Assembly: GCA_037951105.1 (NCBI GenBank)
Contig: JBAMJV010004328.1
Span: forward strand, 56,001 to 120,000
Origin: Echinarachnius parma
Taxonomy: Eukaryota > Echinodermata > Echinoidea > Clypeasteroida > Echinarachniidae
Length of the DNA: 64,000 nucleotides
Direction: 5' to 3'
Positions within the stretch are counted from its first letter, which is position 1. Every line of letters starts with the position of its first letter. Both the position numbers and the translations under genes were made by a program. Positions 20,055-32,623 of this stretch are shown piece by piece. The notes below the pieces were generated by a model that did no database searches, was not told the DNA's origin, and saw only the letters and a list, made by a program, of their open reading frames with translations.

Positions 20055-23000
20055 CCGTAAAACTTCGTGTATAAGGCGCACCCGTGTATAAGGCGCACCC
20101 CCAACTTTCTAAAAAAAAAAATAATAAATAAATTAAAAAAAATCTTTCTTTTTTTTTTTTTTTTTTTTTTTTTTTTAGGACACCCTGTATTTTTTTTTAG
20201 ACACCCTGTAGTGCTGTTGGAATACTTACATCGCTGGTCTAGGGCATATCAAGGGCTTAATGTAAATTGTAGCTTTCATCATCATATACATTTTTTCACA
20301 TACAAAATAGTGGTTAGTACAAAAATTGCACAATTGAGCAATAACACTGGTGCTCATAAATATTCATATTCTTAATCATGAATATTCATAAGCACTTATA
20401 CTCATTCAATATATGCAAACTCATTCAATATATGCAATTTTCTTAATTAACTAACAACTATTTTCAATTATGAGCAAAATTTATAACCACTGGTTAGATA
20501 ATTGCGTATATAATGAGTACCTGCTGCTCACGAATGTATTAATATTCATTAGCTGCAGTATTTGCTCAATAAACTTGCAATTTTTAAATTTGTAACCAAT
20601 ATTTGTTTTGTGTGAAAAAAGTATATGTTGCTGAATGCTACAACAGACAGCAAGCTCTTGTCATGCTCTACACCAGTGTAATATGCATTGAACATGACTA
20701 CAGGGTGTCCCAAAAAAAATTCTAAAAAAAAAATAAAAAATATATATATGGGTCAGAATTTTGAAAAGTGCACTTTTCGGCCCAAACAGGGTAAAATTCA
20801 ATTTATTTTTTGTATTTAAAGACATCTATCTAATGTGAAAGCATGCAATCCTAGCTTTCAGGCATACCCCATTATACTGGGAAACTCCCTGTGGTTCCGT
20901 TTTTATTCACTGTTGAAGTAACCCATCTCCAAAAGGCGAACGTCCGTGAGGGATTATGTATATATAGATTTAGTACCCATATATCTCATTTATTTTCTGT
21001 CATATACAGCTTATATTCGGACAATTTACTTCTAAGACTTGCTTCTCTCTGTATGCCAAACGTGGATTGTGTTTTATTTGCCAAATAGAAAATACAAACG
21101 TCCAAACTTTGACTGAATTGTTATATTTCTTTTTAAATAATGTATTATTCGGAACCTTTGCTTTTCTTTAGCCGCATTTTTTAGGAACGCACCTATATAC
21201 GCTCGTATTCCCGTATCACATATTTTAATGTGCATGTTAATAGGATCAATTGCTGTCTAGATCATATATTACATAATTACATGACCAAAGAGAGTATAGT
21301 TTTCATCACGGACGTTCCCATATCGCTCACGGACGTTCGCCAGAAACAAGAATGTTGGCAGAATGATCTGATGTCATCAAAAAGAGTTTCTATTCTTCGT
21401 AAATGGCTTTAAAACAGGGTCATTATAGAAACAAACTTGAACATTGCAATAAACCTTTAAAAATGGTTTGGTTTTTACATGGACCTGGTCGTTATAACGA
21501 GTCCCTATTATTGGTTTAAATTGATTTAATGCTTATAGAACAATATGATGATAATACTTTATCTATTCCTATTATATTTAAGCTAGAGACCATGTATACA
21601 TCCTAGTCAGATATAAAAGTAGCATTTCCAAGTCGCCTGGTCCCTCTTTCTTACTATATTGTTTTTAATTACAATTTCACGGACGTTCGCATAAATTTCA
21701 CGGACGTTCTCTGCCTGAACAGTCTTACAGAAATTGATGACAACATTTATTTGAATCTCCTCCAGACCAATATAAAACATATGAATTTATCAGTTGATGA
21801 TTTTAGCTATCTGAATTAATTATAATGAAATGTCTGCTACTTAACTATCACTCTTAGTGGACGTGTGGAAATCGTAACCCCTAATTTTACACCGGCTTTC
21901 CCCGGTTGGGCACTCTATAACAGAAATGCCACTATACTTCTGTAAATAATTGATTTAAAAACATTTCTGCAAACATAAATAACATGTATAATCAAAATAA
22001 AGGCCATTTTCCAGTTACCAGAATACGGTTTCTCACATGAGTCTTAATGTCACGGACGTTCGTATTAATTTCACGGACGTTCTCGAATTGCCTATAGTGG
22101 TACCCAAGTGTCCCATCTCGAGTCAATTAATTACAGAAATAAATGTAAGTGCCAACATAACGTAAGTGCAAACATATATGCCTATCACACGTTTCAAACC
22201 TTGCCATATATATTTAAGATGTATTTTGACTTTGGGAGACCCATAATATATAAACTGTTATTTTGGTTTGTGTATGTTGTACGTATATTTCGATTCAATT
22301 CGTATATGGTTTATTAATTGAAAATACATATATTTATCTATTCCAGCTATATGGCTGAATTGCTAATATGCATTTTCACAAAACATAAAACAAACTGAGG
22401 GTAACAAAAGCCATGAGCAAAGTAAATAATATACTCGTATAACTTATTTCTTAAATAAATACATATAGATTGCATTTTAGATCATACATGTATATGTTTT
22501 GTATAAAGAAATATTAGACATAGAAACCATTGCGCTAAATATATACGCTAAACATATTATATGTGTTTATTATCACATTTTATTATTATATTTAGAAAGA
22601 ATATTTTAATTTAATGTAAAACCAATCGCATAATTATTATAATAAAAACAATCATTTTAAAGCCTAACTGTTTAAATCTAATTTGCAGAGATTATAAATT
22701 GTTTTATGACATTAATATGTCAAAGTTAAATCTTTCAAATAATCACGTTGATAGTTAATTCCGATGTTTCCTGACCCACATCTCGTTTCCTAATTGTTAA
22801 CCTCAAATCGGTTTTAATGTTTCAATTAGAATTAAGAACAATGTTGACCTTGAATGGTTTATTATAAATATTGCGCGAGCTGAAATTTAGTTGTATAATA
22901 TTATAATGAGCAAAAACAATATTTTTGATATATCAAGAAAGAACAAAACAGCCAATATTATATATTATTACGATGAAGTCATCAAAATAATGCATAAATC

Positions 23001-25106
23001 TTACAATCTCTATTAAATGGAAGAAGTCCAACAAATCTAATCCCTTGCTAGATATAATTTCAAACGATACCACATAATTTAGCACTATTAACAGATTGAA
23101 GCAGAGATGCTTTGAAAACCCATTCATACGTCATCATAATAATAAATGCGTTTGTCTCTAGATCTGCATACTTACGTGCTGGATATTGCAGCTTTGCACA
23201 TCAGGCATAAATTATGATATAATTATGTATTTATTATCGTATTATCATTATTATCATTATTATTATTTTATTTATTTATTTTCTTTTTTGAGGGGGGGGG
23301 GGGGGGGAGAGGGGTATGCATGTATTCGTTGCCTTTTCGTAATACAGTCAATATTGTAAAGCAAGTACATGTAGCTATCCTCTCGACCTTTTTTTCAAAC
23401 AACTGGCGTCATACAGCCATTTAGTTGGACTTAAATCCGACAGGCAGATGAGAAAACAGTCTCAAAGCCTGCAGCAGAGGAGGAGCCGACAGTCTCAAGT
23501 TTTGCAGAGGGTGGGGCAACAGTTTCCACTCAGGCCTTCGGTTGAAATGTTGTTATTGCGCCATATACCCCCTTATTACCATTATGTTTTGAACAGCTTT
23601 CTTTCGCTTGTAGGCCTGCGACTGTGCACAATCATAATCTTGGGGTTTGCCTTCCTATAGTATAATGTCAACGCTGCACGGGTAGAAGTAAATATAATAT
23701 CTAGGGGTATTACAAAACAGCTAAGCAAGGTGATCAAATGTAAAACGAACCTCCGTGATGGTGACTAAAAATCAACATATTCATGTGTGGTTGGCAGTGA
23801 CCTGGGTCGAAAGACACACACAAGGGGCACCTGCTGTCAAAAAATTGTGCCAGTACTTGAACTTTTACTAAGATTTTTGGGGCCATAAATGACAACGAAC
23901 GTCCGTGAGCACAACATTTCATAAGTTTGTTACAGTTAAATGACTTGCAGGAAATATATCCATATGGGATATGAGAGACATAACAATGTACTAACAACAT
24001 CAAACGGTATCAACTTGATGTGAGCGTTTTACATGGTAACATTATTAGAACAATTTTCATGATCGAACGTCCGTGAACGAACGTCCGAGCGAACGTCCGT
24101 ATCATAAATAGTTGTCAAAAGGCTTCGAAAATGCCTGATATAAGTTTTTGGTTAGCTGCTTGCCAATTAAAATTGCTGTACCGGTGTCTATGTGCAGATA
24201 AGCAGCCTCAGATTCGTAATTGGGGCTACTCTTGCCGGACGTTCGTTTTCATCACGGACGTTCACGAAGATCAGTTTCGGCCCAAACCAAACATTGTATT
24301 TGATAGATAGTTTTCAAATAGGCAAAATACTGTGGCCCTACTGTGAGTTCATCAGACTGACCCCAGCAATTGATGACTAGGATGCACTTCGCTGAGCAGT
24401 GATGATACAAGACGACAGAACGTCCGTGACGAAATCCAGTATAATTTCATACAAAAAAATGTTACTCCGCGAGCAGGAGTAGTTAGCCAACAATTTTTGT
24501 AGAATGTGTTCAGTGGGTTCAACCCTTAGTTTTGGCAATAGTTTTTGTTTTGACAACTAAGTAGAATTCTGGTTGTATGGATTTTAATGTATGCTCACGG
24601 ACGTTCACTTATTATGACCTTTCCTATTGAAATGTACCATGAAATCATATCAATGCCGCTCTACCGCCAATTCTTATGTGATACATGCTCAAGACATGTA
24701 AGATAGAAAATATAGACATTAATGCCTTTAAAGTTGATTAATATTTTTTTTTATCAGGTTAAAAAAATCATAATTTTGTGGAAAATGCCAATTTATGCTA
24801 TTTTTTCACATTTGAGGTCCTGTGGCATGAAACCAAATGTTTGAAATGATATAAAACTATACATTTTCTGAAAGCCTTAATAATTCTCTTTAATATGAGA
24901 CCCAAAACAGGTATATCAGAGTTAATGGTGAGACACAGCAAATGATAGAAGCGCTCAAGGTCTGGAAATGGCTAAAAGTGCACTTTTCAAAAATCTGACC
25001 CATATATATATATTTTTTTTTTTGCTATACCTGTGTATAAGGCGCACCCCGACTTTGAAATTTTTTCCGACGGAAAAAAGTGCGCCTTATACACGGAGTT
25101 TTACGG
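20055..25106. mobile_element. ~5-kb TA-flanked element with TATAAGGCGCAC termini (nested)
   Basis: The left TACCGTAAAACTTCGTGTAT and right end, read in reverse (TACCGTAAAACTCCGTGTAT), are nearly identical; both continue AAGGCGCAC. TA sits at 20053-20054 and 25107-25108, as for Tc1/mariner/pogo elements. Inside, a second pair of inverted repeats lies at about 20730-20783 and 24970-25022 (ATATATGGGTCAGA, palindrome AAAAGTGCACTTTT), suggesting an element within a small TATAAGGCGCAC MITE. Half-ends ACAGGGTGTCCC and GGACACCCTGTA occur at 20699-20711 and 20178-20215. No transposase ORF. Confidence 0.6.
20938..24606. repeat. Dispersed 12-mer cluster TCACGGACGTTC
   Basis: Exact copies, + orientation: 21306, 21327, 21677, 21698, 22050, 22071, 24252, 24595 (first base). 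Complementary GAACGTCCGTGA: 20938, 23897, 24065, 24418. Near-matches at 24079, 24091 and ~24234. The left group comes in pairs spaced 21 bp (start to start). The middle, 22083-23896, has none. Resembles subterminal transposase-binding repeats of large DNA transposons; that function is inference. Confidence 0.8.
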
Positions 25107-25108
25107 TA

Positions 25109-28100
25109 GTATGGCGCAAACGTCATCTGAAAATGTAGTCCATGAGGCAAGACCTGAAAAATCGCTTAAAAATGACGCTGGCTGCACCCCTCTGGTGGCC
25201 CAGAATTTTTGGTATCATTTTGAAGGTACAAATCTCAGCTATCCCAAACTGGAAGTTTGGAGCCCCGAGAGTTACACGTTACCATGGCAACACTGCTTAT
25301 TTAACACGTGGTAAAATACATCATGCATAAACAGTGGGTTCCATTATAGAACGACATGTTGACAAAAAGTAAAATTTCTCAAAATCTAGTTAACATATGT
25401 TTTTCATATTTTCAGGGAATAAGAAATGTAATACCAGCTACCAGTTTCTGAAATATTGCAAACGGTACATGATTTATTCGGTCATTAGAGGTCATTAGGT
25501 GTCAACTCTAGGTCAGTGACATAATACTAACTTCCAATTGCATATTTGTATGTAATTCATGCAAACTCACATTACTCCTTACTCCTGTGGTGTATACATA
25601 TGGCTGAATGTGATTCTCTCGGAAGGCATGAGGTCTAGGTATCCATACAAAATATATAAGGCTAAATTGATAAACCGTTGCCATGGCAACTAGTCTGATG
25701 TGAATGCTACACAAATGCGGCAAATGAGCAAAAAGTAAGATGCAAGATTCAACATTTTCGATTTTAATGCACCCGGCTGGATTAAAGCAATATATATACC
25801 TCATTTGAAAAGGAATTGAAGTTTATAAAAACGACCATTAAAATTGCCGCTACTTGAAGAATCACCATGGAAACCAGCACTAAGTAGACCACGCCCCCTT
25901 TTACAAGAAATAAAACTGGAATTGCATATACATCATACATGTATATATATATGACTTATTTTCAAATTATGCAATCAATATGCATAAATATGGGTTTTCC
26001 TATGATAAAATCACTTCGAAAGGCAAAATGGTGCCTCGTCGTCAGTTGAAGTAAATATCAATCAAGAAGCGTTTCCTAGCAACATAAATTTCCCCTAGCA
26101 ACAGTTGCATACTTCTTAAATTTTGTAATTTTTTCTCAAAACTTAATAAAACACGCTTTGGATTATTCATGTTAATGTGATGGACTTTATTTTTGTTATA
26201 GTTATCGAAAAAAGACCAGAAATAACCTTACAAACCATAATGAAATAGATGCTTGTTTGTCTATGCCTTACCAAACCTCAAATAAAAAAAAGTTAAAACA
26301 CTTTACTATACCATTTGAATGATTGTAGCTATTAGACAATACCACTTGTTTGGTGTATGAATGATTCTAAAAGCTTTATCAAAATAGAAAAATCGTAAAA
26401 CCATTAACCTTGATTTACATAAAATACAGTCATGAAATTATCCACGGAGATCAATGTTGCCTAGCAACATCATTTAGCCTAGCAACCACGCACAGTACTT
26501 ATGTATTGCGACATGCCTAACCATAGGCGTAACCAGGGGAGAGGGTGTTTTGGGGTTCAAACACCCCCCTTGGACTATTTTGGGGTGTTCACCCCCTTTA
26601 TTTTTTTGTGGGTCTCGGGTATACTTTGTACCGGTCTGGGGCCCACTTTTACGGGTTTCGAGTCCACTTTTCATCGGTCTCGACCATCTAAACCAATAGT
26701 CTCAGAACCCCCCCCCCCCCCCCCCCCCGGACAAAACTTCACCAGTGGTCTCGGCCTCAGTCTCGAAATTTGTTGCCCCCCCCCCCCCCCCCTTCCCCCT
26801 CCCCTCTTACACAGCTCTCTGTGGTCTCGGCCTCTAACAAATTTGGCGACGGAATAACTCCCTCCTTGAACAAATCATGTGTACGCTTATGACCGATGTA
26901 ATATAGACAGGTGTTTTCGAGCTGTAACCGGAGTAACTATGGAGGGATTCACTACTGTCACTACTTGATTGAAAACGGTTACAGCTCGTTATTCCAAAGG
27001 TTCGTTTTTCAGAAAGGTTTAATACGAACCCCATATCATTTTCGGATTAACAAACCCTATTGTATTCTCGGACTTACGAACTTCATTTCATTTACGGATA
27101 AACGAACCCCATTAAATTTTCGGATTAACGAACCCTATTTCATTTTCGATTAACGAACCTTTGGAATATCGAACGCGATTTTATTTTCGGATAAACGAAC
27201 CTTCGGAATTTCGAACCCTATTTAATTTTCGGATAAACGAACCTTTGGATTAACGAACCGCATCCGCGATTCCTTGGTCATCAACCGTTGTGTTGCTTGA
27301 GGAGTTTGACTAATTATCCATGGCAAATTGGCGTGCATCACAGGGTCTTTGCATGGCCTTAACTTAGTATTCCCGTTATGAACAGTTGTATTCTGAAGGC
27401 AGAATACCAGTGAATCAATTTCTAGACTAGGTAGGCAGTAGCCAGAAGCTCGAATTGTTGCAGGATTCTACATAGAGGTGCTTGGTTTACCCATGAACCT
27501 ACTCGTGGTTTACCAATAAGGGCATTACTGGAGCTTCCGTTCCTGTCCAGCTTCGTCATATGGACATTGTTTGTCAGAGATTTGTGTAAATCGTCAACTC
27601 CATCAATGTAGACTGGATGGTCATAGTAGTCTAGGCTGATTGTAGTCCATAGTTTTTTTCTTCAGATTCCAGTCTTTATGCATGTTATTCAGGTAACATT
27701 TACAAAGTCGTAAAGTGTAGATGAAATTGCTTGAAGTTATCTACTAATATTGGGATTAGTTGGTGAAGTGATGTTCTTAAGTATTAGGTAGCAAATAATC
27801 TACGCGACGTCACGCCCATTGCATTCGTTGATGATGCGGTTGGCAGTTTGCTCGGATAATCGACCCACACGTGTAGGCTTTGGAAGGTCTCAAAAGGCCC
27901 CAATGGTGTGAAACCTGTTGATCATAGCCTAACCGCTGCATGATATAGGTCTGCCAATTTAGGGGATTTGGGGGTCAGCTGCCAGACGTCTTTCCATGAG
28001 CTGAGCGTGCTGAAATGGGCTGCTAAACTTGGATTCATGCCATTTGCCATAAACATAATCATACCACTGGACTAGAGCATAATAATTTTGTGTGTGTTTG

Positions 28101-28593
28101 TGCAACAATTTGTGGGTTGGTAATTGAGCAGTTTCATTGTAATGACAAATGAAGTCCTGCTTATGGTGTACAACTTTATTATTAACCCCCCCCCCCCCCC
28201 TACAAATGTAGTGGTCATGCGTCGTGAGGTCGCCTCCTTTTGAGTTACATGCCGTTTTGGGCTTCTGCAGGACAATGTTACGTTTTAGAGTAAATATTTA
28301 CTGACGAACTTCCCCTATCCTATAGAAATTTCAATATAAGAATCTTAATATGCACTCAGAAATATCATTATACACTTTTTTAAATGTATACTAACCCACA
28401 TTTTGTTTACAGTTGTAGAGGTCAATATTTTCCATGATAACTTTTTCTGAGGTAGCTCTAGACTACAAATGATAATGTTTTCATGCAGAGCACACTTATA
28501 CATTTACAGCAATATAATATTGTTTGGGGCTTTCATTCATACTGAAAATAAAATAAGATAATCCGTCATTTTCACTATGTAAGTGTCACTTAC
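25109..28593. other. Core of the 10.78-kb element, no gene seen
   Basis: AT-rich sequence with an imperfect transposon fragment at about 26518-26830 (ATAGGCGTAACCAGGGG, poly-C runs). A proline-rich ORF there is an artefact of the C-runs. The 26-bp minisatellite lies at 26990-27270. A C-run occurs near 28186. Confidence 0.5.
26990..27270. repeat. 26-bp minisatellite
   Basis: Period 26, core TTTTCGGATTAACGAACCC, with TTAACGAAC/AAACGAAC alternation; at least seven decaying units. It lies in the core of the 10.78-kb element and is preceded by a small inverted pair (GAGCTGTAACCG / GGTTACAGCTC). Confidence 0.75.
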
Positions 28594-29769
28594 AGGGATA
28601 GTTGAGTATTGGTCAAACTTAACTTTAGTATAAACAAAACCTGCACCATTACGGTACAAAATAATAGTTATAACTTCACCATGCTCGAAAAGTATACACA
28701 ATTACAAACGACTACGTAAGACCCCCTTTTTCTTTTCAAAGATATTTATTATAACTTTTTTTTTTTCAGTGGTATTTATTTTATTCATTGCTCAAAACAA
28801 AATAACAATAACAAACTGTTATCATTAAAAAAGAGCCGTTACAACTCAAGAGGGCGCTCTCTAAAAAAATAATTGTTTTTTTTAGCCATTTTTCATACAA
28901 AATTGTGCATTTGATGTTTTGTTAGAATAATGATTTAATAGAGATATCATCACCAACTTTTTAAAAACCTATTCAGATTTTGTTTCAAAGTAGTCTTTTA
29001 AAATTTGTCTCAAAAGTCAAAATATCCCCTGGTGAAGAATTTTTGAATAAAAACTCATTGGTTTCAACCATTTTAAATACGATAGTGTGCATGTGATATC
29101 TTGTTGAAATAATGATAAGATAAAGAGATGATCAAAAGTGGAAGCATTCTTTAAATTAGTTTAGCGGCTGGTGCAAAATTATCGAATAACTGTGGGGCCC
29201 TACAATTATTACAAATGGTTATGTTAAAGGGATCTAGTAACTTTGTTGACATGTGCAAAAAGTGATGAAGGGTTGATGCAATGTATATTGTTGTTATCTC
29301 ATAATATGTCCACAGGGTATTGTGTGAAAATTTCAAGTCAAATGGACATTGCATGGCCAAGTAATGAGCGAAAATGCAAAGTGATATTCACTGACTCACT
29401 GCACTCACTTTGTACACGGTAAGAAAAACTCCGGGGGAGTTTTTCTTATCTGAATACTTCAATCGAACATATCTTTGTAACGAAAGGGAAATTTGAAAAA
29501 CCGAAACCGGTCCCATGATTTTATTGTTAATACAAATCCAACAAGGTATGATGGAACCGCTACAATAAAAATTTTATTTTGAGGATTTGGACAATGTTAC
29601 TTAGTCCCTTTAATGGATAATTTAGCCATTTATGAACCGATTTTTGATCAAATAAAGTTCATTCTGTCATTTAAATTGTATGCTCTTTAAAATTCGACAC
29701 TCAGTTTTTCATTATCTCAAAAAAATTATTTTGTGAAGTGCCCCCCTATACCAACACTCAACTATCCCT
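28594..29769 (+). mobile_element. AGGGATAGTTGAGTA-family MITE carrying a nested MITE
   Basis: Begins AGGGATAGTTGAGTATTGG and ends with the complement (AACACTCAACTATCCCT) followed by TTAA; the left flank is TTAC. Homologous to 7329-7820 but longer because of the nested element at 29228-29609 and low-complexity growth around 28740-28800. Confidence 0.65.
29228..29609. mobile_element. TTAA-flanked MITE, AGGGATCTAGTAAC family (nested)
   Basis: TTAA at 29224-29227 and 29610-29613; ends AGGGATCTAGTAAC and GTTACTTAGTCCCT. Sister copies at 48030-48417 and 57513-58113. Confidence 0.7.
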
Positions 29770-30793
29770 TTAAGGATCGGAATATAAAATTAAGCCTAAT
29801 TGTGTTCGGACATAATACAGTTTGATAGGTAAGCTTTAATTTGATACCAAATTTGTATTCTTACACCTTGTCTTATTGAAGATATTAACGTTTTTACCAA
29901 GAATTCACAGAATGTATCGGTCAAGATTGTGCCCCCATAGAGTGTGTACAGGCAAGCATCAATTTTCTGTGTTTGTGTTGATTTTGTTAAAATTGAATGT
30001 GACAAAAACACTTTTCAATCATTTTACAATAAAGTCAATGTTAAAGCTTTCATTTAATACCAACATTGTAGCTATACACCTAGTTTTGACAAAGTTATCA
30101 ACGTTTTAGAAAAAAGGGTCTTTAAAAAGCATTTCCCCATAGACTTTGTACCGGGGCGCCACTTCCATGCGCGCATCCTCTGGTTCCAACCTTCAAATAG
30201 TTGTATCTCCACTTAGGAAATAGGTAAACCTTTCAAACTTTGCAGACATATGGCATTCTGATAGTCCTTTAAAGTGATACCAACATTTCTTTAGAAATTT
30301 GTTCTGGTTCGATAAAAAATAAAGGTAATGGTAGCAAAAAACCCAGAACGTAACGGCACCACCCTACATGTATATGGAGGCGAGTTCATGACGCATGACC
30401 ATTATAATCATGTACATGTGTCATACGGCAGCCATTTTGAATACATAATGTCCTGACCTTGCCGAGGTAATTTTTTGAAATTGCATTCGATTGGTTTTTA
30501 GATCAGTTAAAAGTATTTTTTTACCATACCCCATAACAGCCTCAAATATTTGGCGATCAAAAATAAACACGTGTGAGGGTTTCTCTAATTTGCGTTTTGT
30601 AGCATATCTGCAGATACTGTTCACTTTTGCGTAAATACACCATTTTTGTTTGAGGCTGTAGAGGTACTTTAAAAAGTCAGATTTTTAAAAACCCAACATT
30701 TTTGGATTCAGTACTTTTCATACATTCAGAACATAGTTTTAACTCATTTTCCATAAATTTCGCCTTTAGACCCCTTTTGTCACGTTGAGGCCC

Positions 30794-31446
30794 ATATAGA
30801 ATGCACGTGTTGGCACGTTTCGGATACCTGTCACTCATGCATTGTCTACACATAGCCTGCTACACAAAGTAGTATGGTTATGTGACTAATGACAATATCT
30901 GTTTCATACATGTGCCTGCATGTCTTCTTATTATATTAGCACTCCTGCACTCGGGCCAGGGGAATATATATTTATTTTTGGTTTCTAATGTTACCAATGG
31001 TTTATTCTTCATCTGTAGACCCATGTCCATGAACAATTAATATTATTATCATGAATGATGGTTTTTCAAATTATACAATTTTCTGGAAACTAGAGTCTAG
31101 TCTCTAGACCTAGTAATATTACTTTTTATTTTATTTTAAAGGTTACTATTTTGGGATGGAGGTTCCGTCCAATGTCTGGTGTCTTATTCTAATAATTTAT
31201 GAATTTGTACATTTTAAAGCAATTTTTGACAAATTTGATTTGATTTTCTAGATGTGGTGCACAAGCTTGCTTGTAAATTTTAACAAATGCACTTGAGTTA
31301 AGTTATCGATCAGATTCACTTTTATACAACCATGATGCAGTTTAATAAACCCGAACACTAACCCTTAACCTAATCCGAACCTGATCATTGTATTCTAATT
31401 AAAACAAATTTGGTAAATATTTATTACAGTGGATTACTAAACACTA
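30794..31446 (+). other. Unit B/C junction, leader intron of gene C resumes
   Basis: Continues the sequence broken at 20012, and is nearly identical to 45389-46440 without the 45780-46149 insertion. No gene seen. Confidence 0.6.
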
Positions 31447-32237
31447 TGGCCCGTATTCTGAAGTCGTGTCTAAGTGCTGTTTAACTAAACAGTTGTCTAA
31501 GTCCTGTGTAAGTCCTGTCTAACTTTAGTCACGAAGTCGTGACTAACTTTTTCGTATTCTGAAGTCGTGATTAAGTCAAGTTAAACACGAAGTCCTGTTT
31601 AACTTTATACGACTGCGAGGGGTTGTTTAAGTGCTGTTTAAGAGCGCGATTCTGCTGCTTTGCAACCTACAGCATACTCTCCTGAACTCTACCGGGAAGT
31701 TGCGGTGGAGGATAACTGTACGTGCACCCTCAACATTTCAAATAAGAATTGCAGGATTTGTTCACGTGTTGCCCTATCATTTGTTTCGATAATATCAACT
31801 AACCTTATCGTCTGGTGATGTCTTGTAAATTCCTTGGTCCAAAGTGAAATATCCAGCTTGTAAGAGATTTTTTTTCTGCGTGAATTTTAACTTTGATCAG
31901 CCGAAAACTCCGTGCAATTTATACGATTGCGATCAGCGATACGGTATCGGCGATATATGCAATCGATAGCGTGAATTGCGCATGCGCAATCTGCTTAGGG
32001 TCTGCTGCGGCTAGCTAGCGCAAGTGCGTAATAGCGGGAAGACGTCACAAATGCCTACAGAGCATGCGCGAAAGTCCTGTTTAGAGTTAAACAAGTGTTT
32101 AGTTAGTCACGACTTCAGAATACGAAATTTAGTTAGACAGGACTTAGACACGACCTCTTGTTTAAGTCCTGTCTAACTAAACAGTTGTTTAACTTTAGTC
32201 ATGACTAAGTTAGACACGACTTCAGAATACCGGCCTA
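31447..32237. mobile_element. 791-bp TA-flanked foldback element, unit C
   Basis: Ends TGGCCCGTATTCTGAAGTCG and, inverted, TAGGCCGGTATTCTGAAGTC. TA duplicates at 31445-31446 and 32238-32239. Gene B's leader retains the empty site AAACACTAACTTC at 11753-11765. Arms consist of many small repeats of GTCCTGTYTAAC type; the middle has the 16-bp palindrome ATTGCGCATGCGCAAT. Same insertion at 46441-47232. Confidence 0.75.
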
Positions 32238-32623
32238 TAACTTCAACTGTCTGGCTTTGTAGCGGACTGTTCAAAATGCCCATATTGGCTGTGTTTATGC
32301 ATGATCAGTCTCAGTTTGGTTTGCAAACAAAAGGTTTCAAAATATGGTTATTTTTGTAGGCAAATTTGTACCCATTTTTGTGTTAAAAAGGGTATAATTT
32401 GTCAATAATGCTGCAAATATGGGTAATTTGTTTACCTCGTGAAAGATCATAAACGTGTTAAAATGTAGGCCTGCATCTTTGAATATGAAGTGAGACTACT
32501 GGGTCAAAGTGCCTTTCTAACTTTTTTGCTCGTTCCCTACATGGTCATATGAAATACATGTATCATGAAACCTTCACCTTCACTCAATTGATATATCAGA
32601 CTACAACACATTTAATGCATATA

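Larger units (their letters stand above)
20013..30793. mobile_element. 10.78-kb non-coding DNA element with 26-bp terminal inverted repeats
   Basis: The left end GGGCCTCAACGCGACAAAAG and the right end (30768-30793) are inverted with one mismatch in 26. ATAT flanks both sides (20009-20012, 30794-30797). The empty site GTACATATAGAATGCACG is intact in unit C at 45386-45403, with a close version in unit A near 8356. No long ORF is present. It contains nested elements at 20055-25106, 28594-29769 and 29228-29609, so the core element was smaller (about 4.5 kb). The four-base duplication does not by itself identify a superfamily. Confidence 0.8.

Noticed and set aside
20938-24606. CRISPR-like array
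   Set aside because: Repeats are 12 bp, irregularly spaced, in both orientations, in animal DNA.
26501-26857. 118-residue proline-rich ORF
   Set aside because: Created by poly-C runs inside a transposon fragment.
31900-32060. NRF1-like GCGCATGCGC and similar promoter words
   Set aside because: They fall inside a foldback transposon and its centre palindrome, with no gene start nearby.
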